From positions 1,364,001 to 1,428,000 of the forward strand of contig NZ_CP032100.1 of assembly GCF_003544815.1 (NCBI RefSeq): a stretch of 64,000 bases of DNA, read 5' to 3'. Positions 35,202-44,972 of this stretch are shown here, one piece after another (position 1 is the stretch's first letter; each line of letters opens with the position of its first letter). The notes below the pieces were generated by a model. It did not search any database. It was not told the origin of the DNA and worked only from the letters and a program-made list of their open reading frames with translations. Source of the DNA: Arcobacter suis CECT 7833. Its GTDB lineage: Bacteria; Campylobacterota; Campylobacteria; Campylobacterales; Arcobacteraceae. Both the position numbers and the translations under genes were made by a program.

Positions 35202-36014
35202 ATGGAATTTTGGCAAAATATATACTCACATTTTAATCCTGTTGCTTTTAATTTAGGACCCGTTGCTGTTCATTGGTATGGACTTATGTATGCACTTGCT
35301 TTATTAACTGCAATTTTTGTAGCTAAATGGTTTATAAAACATGATAAGTTACCAATTTCAAATGAATTATTTGATTCATATATTTGGTGGGCAGAAATTG
35401 GTGTAATTTTAGGAGCAAGATTAGGTTATATTCTATTTTATGATACTCATACTATGTATTATTTAACTCATCCTTGGCAAATATTTAATCCTTACATAGA
35501 TGGTGTTTATGCAGGAATTTCTGGAATGAGTTATCATGGGGCATTTTTTGGATTTATAATAGCATCATATCTATTTTGTAGAAAAAATAAAATATCTTTT
35601 TGGTTTATAACAGATATTGCAGTAATTGGAATTTCAGCAGCTTATGTATTTGGAAGAATTGGAAATTTTTTCAATCAAGAATTAGTTGGACGAGTAACAG
35701 ATGTTCCTTGGGGAATTTATGTAGGACAAGTATTAAGACATCCATCACAAATTTATGAAGCTATATTAGAAGGCTTATTAGTTTTTGTTATATTAGTTTA
35801 CATAAGAAAAAGAAAAAGTTTTGATGGACAATTGGCTTTAATGTATGGAATTTTATATTCAATTACAAGAATAATTGCAGAATTCTTTAGACAACCTGAT
35901 ACTCAATTAGGATTTATCTATAGTAATTGGCTTACAATGGGTATTTTACAATCTCTTATTGTTTTGGGAATTTGTGTAATTTTATATGGAAAAATAAGAA
36001 AAATAAATAGTTAA
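35202..36014 (+). CDS. lgt: Prolipoprotein diacylglyceryl transferase
   Basis: 270 residues with seven or so membrane helices. The signature GRIGNFFNQELVGRVTDVPW and the HWYGLMYALA, GARLGYILFY and HPSQIYEA blocks are present. It attaches diacylglycerol to the lipobox Cys of secreted lipoproteins at the inner membrane. It follows the GlcF-like gene after three bases. Confidence 0.97.
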   Translation: MEFWQNIYSHFNPVAFNLGPVAVHWYGLMYALALLTAIFVAKWFIKHDKLPISNELFDSYIWWAEIGVILGARLGYILFYDTHTMYYLTHPWQIFNPYIDGVYAGISGMSYHGAFFGFIIASYLFCRKNKISFWFITDIAVIGISAAYVFGRIGNFFNQELVGRVTDVPWGIYVGQVLRHPSQIYEAILEGLLVFVILVYIRKRKSFDGQLALMYGILYSITRIIAEFFRQPDTQLGFIYSNWLTMGILQSLIVLGICVILYGKIRKINS

Positions 36015-36029
36015 ATTTTAACTATTTAT
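36003..36029. terminator. Bidirectional terminator after lgt
   Basis: A perfect 13-pair AT-rich palindrome ATAAATAGTTAAA/TTTAACTATTTAT spans the lgt stop and the end of the opposing gene, with a T-rich tail on the plus strand. Confidence 0.7.
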
Positions 36030-36290
36030 CTTTATTTCTTTAGTGTAACCAGCATCAATAGCCAGCTCTGCAATTTTATTTCTTAATAAATCTAATCTCC
36101 AACCATGCCTACTTGCAAAGTTTTCTATTTCAGCATCTCTTTGTTCAGGAGTACAAAACACAAAAATTCTCTTTAAAAAAGGTTTTGGTACTTGAATAGC
36201 TATTAATTGAAAATAATTTTCTTTACAGCTTCTTGAGCAAAAAGCCTTACTCATAGCAATCTTTTTTTTGCAGAATGGGCAATGCGACAT
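36018..36290 (-). CDS. Small zinc-ribbon protein, 90 residues
   Basis: The N-terminus has CPFC and CSRSC, a four-Cys zinc ribbon, followed by a positively charged helical part (RDAEIENFASRHGWRLDLLR). It could bind nucleic acid or protein. Its start shares a base with the stop of the 64-residue gene upstream (36290), so the two are coupled. I do not recognise the family. Confidence 0.72.
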   Translation of the reverse strand: MSHCPFCKKKIAMSKAFCSRSCKENYFQLIAIQVPKPFLKRIFVFCTPEQRDAEIENFASRHGWRLDLLRNKIAELAIDAGYTKEIKINS

Positions 36291-36484
36291 TATTTATTAC
36301 CTTTGATTATTAGTTTGTAGAACTTTGCATTAGTAACATCTTGAAGAAATTTTGGTTCTATATCATGTAAAGCTATAATATCAACAACTTTACCATCTTT
36401 TAACCAACCGCGACCTGTATCTTCTATGATTTGGTTTTCAAACAATTGGATTAATTCTTCTTTAGAAACAATCTGTTCTTCCAT
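36290..36484 (-). CDS. Hypothetical protein, 64 residues
   Basis: A small acidic soluble protein (EELIQLFENQIIEDTGRGWL, then KDGKVVDIIALHDIEP). It is translationally coupled to the zinc-ribbon gene downstream. No family recognised. The overlap supports a real pair. Confidence 0.68.
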   Translation of the reverse strand: MEEQIVSKEELIQLFENQIIEDTGRGWLKDGKVVDIIALHDIEPKFLQDVTNAKFYKLIIKGNK

Positions 36485-36523
36485 ATTATAACTTTTTTAT
36501 TAAGATTTTGCAAATAGACACTT

Positions 36524-37228
36524 TTAATTTGACTTTAGAATATCTATCGTATAGCCCTTGTTTGAGTGGTTTTTGATAATTTCATAATAAGTTTTTTGTC
36601 TAATTTTATTTACTATATTTCTCATAGTATAAATAGACATATCTTTACCTTTCCAAACAACGTCTTTTATTGTATCATAATCTGTTATATCATTTCGCTT
36701 AGTAATTAATAACTTTAAAAAAGATTTTTCTAATCTTGTAAAGTCAATTAAAACTCCACCTGCTTTAAAAAATTGATCTCGATATTCATCAAAATAAATA
36801 CCATTTTCAAATTCTATTTTATCGCCTCTTTTTGTTTGATTTAAACACATAATAACTGCTAGTTTTAAATCTTTAGCTCTTAAAGGTTTTGATAAAAAAG
36901 TATATGCACCTGAATTCACAGCTGTAACAATATTTTCATTATTATCAATTTCTGAAATAATAATTTTTGGTAAAGTTGGAGCTAAACTTGATAATTCAGA
37001 ACATAATTCAGAAAAAGGAACATCTTGAATATCTGTATCTATGATAGCCATATCATAATTATTTGAACATGCTAATGCTAAGGCATCTTTTAAATTTGAA
37101 GCTACTTTTAATTCTTTAAAATAGTCATCAAACTCATTTCCAATTACTTCATTGATTTTTTCATCGCTACTTACAAAAAGTAGCTTTGCATTATATAGTT
37201 TTCTAATATTTTTTACTGTTTTTAACAT
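36524..37228 (-). CDS. Orphan response regulator with winged-helix-like output domain
   Basis: 234 residues. The receiver (residues about 13-130) keeps the phospho-acceptor Asp in MAIIDTDIQD and the Lys in FLSKPLRAKD, but the usual acidic pair near the N-terminus is weak (FVSSDEK), so phosphorylation is uncertain. The C-terminal region (LIDFTRLEKSFLKLLITKRN, then NKGYTIDIL) is an OmpR-like DNA-binding fold. No histidine kinase is adjacent. Confidence 0.85.
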   Translation of the reverse strand: MLKTVKNIRKLYNAKLLFVSSDEKINEVIGNEFDDYFKELKVASNLKDALALACSNNYDMAIIDTDIQDVPFSELCSELSSLAPTLPKIIISEIDNNENIVTAVNSGAYTFLSKPLRAKDLKLAVIMCLNQTKRGDKIEFENGIYFDEYRDQFFKAGGVLIDFTRLEKSFLKLLITKRNDITDYDTIKDVVWKGKDMSIYTMRNIVNKIRQKTYYEIIKNHSNKGYTIDILKSN

Positions 37229-37333
37229 AATAATTCTCTTTATAATATTGGTTTGAATTATAATAGTAACTAAAATTTAATAATTTGTCAAAATATTATT
37301 AATAAAACATTCAATATTTTATTAAATTTAAGT

Positions 37334-40018
37334 TTACTTCAATTCTTGCCAAGAATTTCCTATAGAAACAGATACTTTTAAAGGTATATTTAATTTATAC
37401 ACATTTTCCATTATTTCTTTTAAATCAATTGTTATTTCTTCTACGATATCTTCTTTAATTTCAAAAATAAGTTCGTCATGTATTTGCAATAACATTCTCA
37501 CATTATTATTATTTTTATATTTTTTATATATTTCAACCATAGATAATTTTATTAAATCAGCAGCACTTCCTTGAAATAAAGTATTAACTGCTTCTCTTAG
37601 GTATGCAGCCTTTAACATTGCATTTACTGAATCAAAATCAAATAATCTTTTTCTATTTAATAACGTTTTAATGTAGCCATTAACATGCGCGAAATCTTCA
37701 ATTGATTTAAGATAATCTTTTACACTTTTAAATGCTTCAAAATATGAATCAATATAAGTTTTAGCTTCTTTTGATGGAATTCCTAAAGTATCTCCAAGTT
37801 TTTTACTTCCCATTCCATACAATAATCCAAAATTTATAGATTTTGCAATATTTCTTTTCTCTTTTGCTTGATCTTGTCCAAAAATTTTAACAGCAGTTTG
37901 GTAGTGAATATCTAAATCATTTTTAAAGGCATCAACTAAAGCATCATCACCACTAAAATGAGCCAATAATCTTAACTCTATTTGAGAATAATCTATCCCA
38001 ACAAGTTTATAACCCTCTTTTGGAATAAATGCTTCTCTTATTTTTGCTCCTGCTCCTGAGCGAACCGGAATATTTTGTAAGTTTGGATTTTTTGAACTTA
38101 ATCTTCCAGTTGCTGTTCCTGTATGTAAAAAAGAAGTATGAATTCTATTATCAAGATTTTTTAAACCAAGTTCTAATAATGGTTCAATATAAGTAGATTG
38201 AAGTTTATAAGCTTCTCTATATTTTAAAAGCCATGAGATAACTTCATGTTCATCTATTAAACCACTCAAAACTGCTTCATCAGTACTATAACCTGTTTTT
38301 GTTTTTTTAGCAGTTGCAAGTCCTAAAGTTTCAAATAAAACAACACCTAATTGTTTTGGTGAATTTATATTAAATTCAACACCTGAAATTTCATAGATTT
38401 TAGAAGTTAGTTCTTGAATATATTTATTGTTTGTTTCTTTTAGTTCTTTTAATAAATTTACATCAACTTTTATTCCATTATTTTCCATATCGGCTATTAC
38501 ATAAATAAAATCAAATTCTAAATCAAAGGCAAGTTTTAATAAATTTTCATCCTCTTTTTCTTTAAAAATCTCTAATTGTTTATTAAATAGTTTTAAAGTC
38601 ATCAACGCATCTTCAGCAGCATATTCACAAGCTTTATAAACATCTACATTTGAGAAGTTTTCGCCTTTTTTTACCACATCTTTAAAAGCTATCATTTTAT
38701 GGTCAAAATATTTATCTATTTGATAATCAAGCCCTACTTTTTCATTTGTATCTAAAAGCCAAGATAAAATCATAGTATCAGCATAAAGTTTTAATTCTAT
38801 ATCAAAATTATTTCTAATAATTTCATAATCATATTTGAAATTTTGTAAAACTAATTTATGTCTATTTAATTGAACTATCGCTTGAGCTGCTGCATCTTTA
38901 GTGATTTGTTCAGGAACTCCTAAATATGAGTGAGAAATTGGAACATAATAAGCTTTGTTTTTTTCATACGCAAAAGAGAATCCTACAATTTGAGCTTTTT
39001 GAGTATCTATATCTGTTGTTTCTGTATCAAAAGCAACTATTGCATCTCTTGGAATTGAGTTTATAACCAATGATAATTTATTTTCATCATTTAATAAAAC
39101 AAATTCCATTTCATCATTTTTTTCTTTTTCTATTGGAATTTCAGTTTTAAAACTCATTCCATTTTTATTTATTCTATCAAGTATTTTTGCCATATCATAT
39201 TGATGCAAGATATCACTAATTTTTAAAATAGGATTTTCAACGGGTAATAAAAAATTGTTTAAATCATCAATCACATGACAATCTCTTGATAAAGTTACAA
39301 GTTGTTTTGAGATAAATGCCATTTCTTTGCTCTCTTCTAAAAGAGTTTTCCATCTTTTTTTCTCAATATTTTCAAGATTTGCATAAATATTTTCTAAAGT
39401 TCCAAATTGTTGAATTAAAGCTTCTGCTGTTTTAGCCCCTATTCCTTTTACACCTGGAATATTATCAGCACTATCACCTAAAAGTGATTGATAATCTGTA
39501 AATTGTGATGGATGAACTCCATATTTTTCTATACATTTTGCTTCATTTATAACAACTTTTTTTGTTGGGTCAAATAAATAAATTGTATCATCATCTATTA
39601 ATTGATATAAATCTTTATCGTGAGAAACTATTCTAACTTCCAAACCTTTTAATTTTGCATCATGGGCAATTGATGCCACAATATCATCAGCTTCAAAACC
39701 AGTTCTAATTGCTGTTTTAAATCCCATTAATTCAATCCAAGAAATTGCAATTGGAAGTTGTTTTAATAAATCTTCTGGAACATCGGGTCTATGAGCTTTG
39801 TAATTATCATAAAGTTCATTTCTAAATGTATTTCCTTTTGCATCAAGTGCAAAAACTATATAATCTGTTTGAAAATCTTTTCCAATATTTGCTATGAAAT
39901 TTATAAAACCTGTTAATAAACCTGTAGGAAAACCATCTTTTGATTTTAGTGGTGGAAGGGCAAAATAACTTCTAAATAAAAAGCCGAATGTGTCGATTAC
40001 TGTAATTGTTTTTTTCAT
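37334..40018 (-). CDS. polA: DNA polymerase I
   Basis: 894 residues with all three parts: 5' nuclease (1 to about 290, with ALDAKGNTFR, SHDKDLYQL and GVKGIGAKTA), proofreading 3'-5' exonuclease (about 310-480, intact VAFDTETTD), and the A-family polymerase (motif A VGIDYSQIELR, motif B RNIAKSINFGLLYG, motif C QIHDELIFE). It works in Okazaki fragment maturation and repair. It is monocistronic and divergent from kdsB. Confidence 0.98.
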   Translation of the reverse strand: MKKTITVIDTFGFLFRSYFALPPLKSKDGFPTGLLTGFINFIANIGKDFQTDYIVFALDAKGNTFRNELYDNYKAHRPDVPEDLLKQLPIAISWIELMGFKTAIRTGFEADDIVASIAHDAKLKGLEVRIVSHDKDLYQLIDDDTIYLFDPTKKVVINEAKCIEKYGVHPSQFTDYQSLLGDSADNIPGVKGIGAKTAEALIQQFGTLENIYANLENIEKKRWKTLLEESKEMAFISKQLVTLSRDCHVIDDLNNFLLPVENPILKISDILHQYDMAKILDRINKNGMSFKTEIPIEKEKNDEMEFVLLNDENKLSLVINSIPRDAIVAFDTETTDIDTQKAQIVGFSFAYEKNKAYYVPISHSYLGVPEQITKDAAAQAIVQLNRHKLVLQNFKYDYEIIRNNFDIELKLYADTMILSWLLDTNEKVGLDYQIDKYFDHKMIAFKDVVKKGENFSNVDVYKACEYAAEDALMTLKLFNKQLEIFKEKEDENLLKLAFDLEFDFIYVIADMENNGIKVDVNLLKELKETNNKYIQELTSKIYEISGVEFNINSPKQLGVVLFETLGLATAKKTKTGYSTDEAVLSGLIDEHEVISWLLKYREAYKLQSTYIEPLLELGLKNLDNRIHTSFLHTGTATGRLSSKNPNLQNIPVRSGAGAKIREAFIPKEGYKLVGIDYSQIELRLLAHFSGDDALVDAFKNDLDIHYQTAVKIFGQDQAKEKRNIAKSINFGLLYGMGSKKLGDTLGIPSKEAKTYIDSYFEAFKSVKDYLKSIEDFAHVNGYIKTLLNRKRLFDFDSVNAMLKAAYLREAVNTLFQGSAADLIKLSMVEIYKKYKNNNNVRMLLQIHDELIFEIKEDIVEEITIDLKEIMENVYKLNIPLKVSVSIGNSWQELK

Positions 40019-40105
40019 AAAAATTCTCTTTTGTTTACTTGTTTAAAGATTTTATATTATAATAATGTCACTAAAAATAAGGTTTTACATAAAAAAGGGA
40101 CATAA

Positions 40106-40831
40106 ATGATAATAATACCAGCAAGATTAAATTCAAGTAGATTTGCAAATAAAATAATGGTTGATATTTTAGGATTACCAATGGTAATTAGAACAGCCAA
40201 ACAAGTAAGCAGTTTAGATAAAGTTGTAATCGCAACTGATAGCCAAGAAGTTATGGATTTGGCTTCACAATATGGTTTTGATGCAGTTATGACTTCAAGT
40301 TCTCACAATAGTGGAACAGATAGAATAAACGAAGCTGTAAATATCTTAAATTTAAGTGAAGATGAAATTATTGTAAATGTTCAAGGTGATGAACCTTTTA
40401 TTGAAGTTGAAGTTGTAGAAGCTGTAATAAATAGAGTAAAACAAATAAAAGAAAACAATGAAGATATTATGATAACCTCTTGTTACAAAGAGATAAGTTC
40501 AAGTTTAGCTGATGATCCAAATCATGTAAAAGTAGTTCTTGATGAACACTCAAATGCTATTTATTTCTCAAGAGCAAAAGTTCCATATCACAGAGATCAC
40601 CATGAAAATGCAATATATAGTGGACATTTAGGGATTTATGGATTTACTAAAAAATCGTTAAATGCTTTTTGTAAATTACCATCATCTAAACTTGAAAACA
40701 TTGAAAAATTAGAACAATTAAGAGCTATAGATAATGGACATAAAATTGCAATGGTAAAAGTTGTTTCTAAATCTTTTGGTATTGATACTCAAGAGGATTT
40801 AAATAATGCTATAAGAATTTTTGGAAAATAA
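40106..40831 (+). CDS. kdsB: 3-deoxy-manno-octulosonate cytidylyltransferase (CMP-KDO synthetase)
   Basis: 241 residues starting IIIPARLNSSRFANKIM, the nucleotidyltransferase loop, with VVIATDSQEV, NVQGDEPFIE and SRAKVPYHRD. It activates KDO for the LPS inner core. A nine-pair hairpin follows. It forms a single-gene unit. Confidence 0.95.
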   Translation: MIIIPARLNSSRFANKIMVDILGLPMVIRTAKQVSSLDKVVIATDSQEVMDLASQYGFDAVMTSSSHNSGTDRINEAVNILNLSEDEIIVNVQGDEPFIEVEVVEAVINRVKQIKENNEDIMITSCYKEISSSLADDPNHVKVVLDEHSNAIYFSRAKVPYHRDHHENAIYSGHLGIYGFTKKSLNAFCKLPSSKLENIEKLEQLRAIDNGHKIAMVKVVSKSFGIDTQEDLNNAIRIFGK

Positions 40832-40843
40832 TTTTTTTAGTAG

Positions 40844-40871
40844 CTTTATTATGACCATCTAGATAATAAAG
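40844..40871 (+). terminator. Terminator after kdsB
   Basis: CTTTATTAT (40844-40852) pairs with ATAATAAAG (40863-40871), followed by TAATTTT. Confidence 0.55.
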
Positions 40872-40930
40872 TAATTTTAAAGTAATTTTATGGAAAACTA
40901 AAAGATTAAAAACATAAAATAAGGTAGTTA

Positions 40931-42922
40931 ATGCGTTATGATGTACTAATAATAAGTGATGAACAGCAACAATTTAAAGATTTTAAAAAATACGCTTCTA
41001 AAATAATGAAAAATATAAATATTACACTCTCTTTTGAGTGTGATGATATACATGATGCAATTGAATATACAGATATATTGATTATAGACATAAATGTACA
41101 TAATTATTTTAATCCTTTGGAAGATTATTTAGAAAAAAAAATTCACACAATATTTTTGATTGATGATAGTTTACATTTAGAAAAATACTCAATTATTGAA
41201 GAAAATAATATTTTATATAAACCTTTAGATTTAGATAAATTAATTTTAAAAATAAAACATTATACAAATTTAGTTCATACAAATATTGTTTTAAAAAAAG
41301 AAGAAGAATTCTCAAACTCTATAATAAATAACATAGACTATCCTATTTTTTCGATAGATAGTGAAAAAGTAATTTTTTCAAACGATCACTTTTTTAAACT
41401 TTTAAATTGTTCATCTTTGGAAGAAATAAATAGTAAATATAAAAATATTGCTGATATTTTTGAAAAAGAGAGTGGTTGTATTACTAACTTTGACAATAAA
41501 ATATTTGAAAAATGTGAAAACAAAAATATAAAAGTTTGTATTAATAGCAATAATGTTAAAAAATATTTTTCATTACAAAAAATTGCTTTAACCCACAATA
41601 ATACTTCTATTATTATACTACACGACATTAGTCATGAAATTGAACATAAACATGAGTTGTATAAACTCTTATATACTGATAATTTAACAGCATTTCCAAA
41701 TAGAGCAAAATTAATTGAAGAGTTACAAACTAATAATTTAGTTTTAGAAGCTGTTTGTCTTTTAAATATTAATTCTTTCAAAGAAGTAAATGATTTTTTT
41801 GGTCATAAAGTTGGGGATGCAATATTGATTGATGTAGCAAAATTAATTCAAGAAAAAATCAAAAATGAAGGAGAACATTTTAAATTATATAAATTTCCTT
41901 CGGATAATTATTGTATTACAAATACAAAAGATTGCCAAGAGAGTTTTATAAATTTGATAAAAAATATTCTTGAATCAGTTTATAAAAAAGTATTTGTTTA
42001 TGAATTGTATGAAATTGATATTAGAATAACAGCGGGAATCTCTTTTTCAAATAAAAATAACAAATTAATTACAGCAGATATTGCTTTACAATCAGCGAAA
42101 AAAGACCATAAAGATTATATAGTTTTTTATGATGAATTAGATAAGTTTAGAGAATATGAAAATAATATGCTTTGGACTAAAAAACTAAAATCTGCATTTA
42201 TAAATGATAATATAGAAGTATATTTCCAACCACTTGTAAATAATAGAACTTTAAAAGTTGATAAATACGAGTGTTTAGTAAGATTAATTGAAGAAGATGG
42301 GAAAGTTGTTGCACCTTATTTTTTCTTAGATATTTCAAAAAAATCTAATCAATATACAAAACTTACAAAAATTGTTTTAGAAAAATCTTTCCAAAAATTT
42401 GAAAATCTTCCATTTGAATTTTCTGTAAATATTTCTTATGAAGATATTGAAAATCCAGATTTTCTAGATTTTATAAAAGAATTATTAAACAAATATAATG
42501 TTACAAATAGAGTTGTATTTGAAATTTTAGAAGATGAAAGTATAAAAAATTATAATCTTTTAATCTCGTTTGTTGATGAAGTTAAAGCTTTAGGATGTAA
42601 AGTTGCTATTGATGATTTTGGTAGTGGATATTCAAATTTTGAGCATCTTTTAAAAATGAATATTGACTATCTAAAAATTGATGCTTCACTTATTAAAAAT
42701 ATTGCAACAAATGAGAATTCTTATAAAATTACTAAAACAATAATTGAATTTGCAAAAAACCTGAATCTAAAAACAATTGCTGAATTTGTTGAAAATGAAG
42801 AGATATTTAATATTGTTAGAAAATTAGGTGCAGATTATTCACAAGGATATTTCTTTTCAGCACCAATATCAGCACCAAATGTGATAGAATATAATGAAAA
42901 TGGAGAGAAAAACAATGAATAA
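40931..42922 (+). CDS. Receiver-like/PAS protein with degenerate GGDEF and intact EAL domain
   Basis: 663 residues. Residues about 1-120 are a receiver-like domain, 130-230 a PAS-like domain, about 240-400 a GGDEF domain whose signature is lost (FPSDNYCI), and about 410-655 an EAL domain. The EAL keeps the key acidic and basic residues: YECLVRL, FSVNIS, FEILED, AIDDFGSGYS, YLKIDAS, IAEFVENEE and QGYFFSAPI. It is therefore a likely cyclic-di-GMP phosphodiesterase with a regulatory cyclase relic. It overlaps the downstream receiver-GGDEF gene by eight bases. Confidence 0.88.
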   Translation: MRYDVLIISDEQQQFKDFKKYASKIMKNINITLSFECDDIHDAIEYTDILIIDINVHNYFNPLEDYLEKKIHTIFLIDDSLHLEKYSIIEENNILYKPLDLDKLILKIKHYTNLVHTNIVLKKEEEFSNSIINNIDYPIFSIDSEKVIFSNDHFFKLLNCSSLEEINSKYKNIADIFEKESGCITNFDNKIFEKCENKNIKVCINSNNVKKYFSLQKIALTHNNTSIIILHDISHEIEHKHELYKLLYTDNLTAFPNRAKLIEELQTNNLVLEAVCLLNINSFKEVNDFFGHKVGDAILIDVAKLIQEKIKNEGEHFKLYKFPSDNYCITNTKDCQESFINLIKNILESVYKKVFVYELYEIDIRITAGISFSNKNNKLITADIALQSAKKDHKDYIVFYDELDKFREYENNMLWTKKLKSAFINDNIEVYFQPLVNNRTLKVDKYECLVRLIEEDGKVVAPYFFLDISKKSNQYTKLTKIVLEKSFQKFENLPFEFSVNISYEDIENPDFLDFIKELLNKYNVTNRVVFEILEDESIKNYNLLISFVDEVKALGCKVAIDDFGSGYSNFEHLLKMNIDYLKIDASLIKNIATNENSYKITKTIIEFAKNLNLKTIAEFVENEEIFNIVRKLGADYSQGYFFSAPISAPNVIEYNENGEKNNE

Positions 42923-44231
42923 AGAAATTTTAAAAACAATCTCTGTTTTATATGTTGAAGATGAAAATGATGTTAGAGAATTTACAGCTAAATTACTTAC
43001 TTCTTTACTAAGAAAAGTTTATGTTGCACAAGATGGGCAAGAAGGTTTAAACATATATGAAGAAAATAAAGATGATATAGATTTAATAATTTCTGATATA
43101 AATATGCCTAAAATGGATGGTTTATCTATGTGTGAAGCCATCAAAAAAATAAGCCCTGAAATTCCTCTTGTTATTACAAGCGCTCACAATGATACAAATT
43201 TTTTAAGAAAATCTATTGAAATAGGAGTTACTACTTATGCTATGAAACCTATTGATTTATATCAGTTAATGGAAAGTATCATAAAAGCAATGGAACCTAT
43301 TCTTTTAAAAAAACAATTAATAGAATTAAATCTATCGCTTGAAAGTAAAATAGAACAAGAAATAAATAAAATAAAATCTATTTTAGATGCTCAAGACAAT
43401 ATTATAATTGTTACAAATAAAGAAGAAATTACAAATGTAAATAAAAAATTCTTAGACTTTTTTGGAGTAGTTAATTTTGATGAATTTATAAAAAGTAAAA
43501 AAAATATTTTTGATTTTTTTCAAGAAGAATTTGGTTTTATAACAAAAGAACAAATTAACAAACAAGAATCTTGGATTAAATATATTAAAGAACTACATGA
43601 AATTGACAGAATAGTTAAAATAAAAAGTGCTTTAGAAGAAGAAAAAATTTTTGCAATAAATGTAGATTATTATGAAAATAAAGATGATTATTATGTATTT
43701 TCATTAACTGATATTACAAAATTGAAAGAGAAATCTAATCTTTTAGAATACCAAGCAAGTCACGATAAATTAACAGGTTTATTTAATAGAAATAGATTTG
43801 ATGAAATCTATTCAAAAGAGATAAAACGATCAAAAAGATATAATAATGAATTATCAATTATAATTTTTGATATTGATAATTTTAAAATGGTGAATGATAC
43901 TTATGGTCATCAAATTGGAGATGAAGTTTTAAAAGAGATTGCAAAAATCACTGTTAATGGAGTAAGAGAACAAGATATAAATGTAAGATGGGGAGGGGAA
44001 GAATTTTTGATACTTTTACCACATACAAATCTAACAGGAGCAGTTACTGTTGCTTCAAAAATAAAAACAAATATTAAAGAGCATATTTTTACAGATAAAT
44101 CTTTAAAAATTACTGCTAGTTTTGGAGTTAGTCAACTTTTAGATGAAGATAATGAAGCTACGCTTATCTCAAGAAGTGATAAACTTTTATATGAGGCAAA
44201 AAAAACAGGAAAAGATAAAGTAATAGCATAA
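42915..44231 (+). CDS. Receiver-PAS-GGDEF diguanylate cyclase
   Basis: About 439 residues from ATG 42915 (GGAGAG upstream, preferred over ATG 42894). The receiver has LYVEDEND, LIISDINMPKMDG and AMKPID. A PAS-like middle follows, and the C-terminal GGDEF domain has an active GGEEF signature (RWGGEEFLILLP) and ASFGVSQL. It makes cyclic-di-GMP. Its overlap with the upstream EAL gene puts opposing enzymes in one transcript. Confidence 0.93.
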   Translation: MNKEILKTISVLYVEDENDVREFTAKLLTSLLRKVYVAQDGQEGLNIYEENKDDIDLIISDINMPKMDGLSMCEAIKKISPEIPLVITSAHNDTNFLRKSIEIGVTTYAMKPIDLYQLMESIIKAMEPILLKKQLIELNLSLESKIEQEINKIKSILDAQDNIIIVTNKEEITNVNKKFLDFFGVVNFDEFIKSKKNIFDFFQEEFGFITKEQINKQESWIKYIKELHEIDRIVKIKSALEEEKIFAINVDYYENKDDYYVFSLTDITKLKEKSNLLEYQASHDKLTGLFNRNRFDEIYSKEIKRSKRYNNELSIIIFDIDNFKMVNDTYGHQIGDEVLKEIAKITVNGVREQDINVRWGGEEFLILLPHTNLTGAVTVASKIKTNIKEHIFTDKSLKITASFGVSQLLDEDNEATLISRSDKLLYEAKKTGKDKVIA

Positions 44232-44247
44232 GTATTACTTTATCTTT
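44211..44247. terminator. Strong bidirectional terminator between the GGDEF gene and lptB
   Basis: A perfect 15-pair stem AAAGATAAAGTAATA/TATTACTTTATCTTT with loop GCATAAG. Part of the upstream stem encodes the last residues of the GGDEF protein. It sits three bases from the lptB end. Confidence 0.85.
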
Positions 44248-44249
44248 AA

Positions 44250-44972
44250 TTAGAAATTGAAATCTTCACCTAAATAGTGCTCTCGCACTTTTACATCATT
44301 TTTAATTTCTTCACTTGTTCCACTTGATAATAAAGCCCCTGCTTTCATAACATAAGCTCTATCACAAATCTGTAAAGTTTCTCTAACATTATGATCTGTT
44401 ATTAAAACTCCAATATTTATTTTTGTTAATTGATGAATTATCTCTTGAATATCTTTTACAGCAATTGGATCAACTCCTGCAAATGGTTCATCAAGAAGTA
44501 GGAATTTTGGTTGAGAAACTAATGCTCTTGCTATTTCAGTTCTTCTTCTCTCCCCTCCTGAAAGTGAAACTCCCAATCTTTGACGAATTGGTTCTATATT
44601 AAAAAGTTCAAGTAACTCTTCTACTCTTTTATATTGTTCTTCTTTATCATCTGTAACAATTTGAGCAGCTAACATTAGATTATCTTCAACTGATAATTCT
44701 TTAAAAATTGATGATTCTTGAGGTAAATAACCTATTCCTTTTAAAGCTCTTTTGTGTAAAGGAAGTTCTGTAATATCTTTATCATCAAAAAAAACTTTAC
44801 CACTTGTAGGTTTTACTAATCCACAAACTGTATAAAATGTTGTAGTTTTTCCAGCTCCATTTGGTCCTAATAATCCAACAATTTCACCTGATTTTACTTC
44901 TATAGAAATACCATGAAGAATTTGTGTTTTTTTGATAGTTTTTGTTATATCTTTTATATGTAGTTTATGCAT
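44250..44972 (-). CDS. lptB: LPS export ABC transporter ATP-binding protein
   Basis: 240 residues with Walker A GPNGAGKTT, the signature LSGGERRRTEIARAL and Walker B FLLLDEPFAGVDP, typical of LptB. It powers LPS movement from the inner membrane with LptF and LptG. It overlaps tsaE by eight bases. Confidence 0.95.
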   Translation of the reverse strand: MHKLHIKDITKTIKKTQILHGISIEVKSGEIVGLLGPNGAGKTTTFYTVCGLVKPTSGKVFFDDKDITELPLHKRALKGIGYLPQESSIFKELSVEDNLMLAAQIVTDDKEEQYKRVEELLELFNIEPIRQRLGVSLSGGERRRTEIARALVSQPKFLLLDEPFAGVDPIAVKDIQEIIHQLTKINIGVLITDHNVRETLQICDRAYVMKAGALLSSGTSEEIKNDVKVREHYLGEDFNF

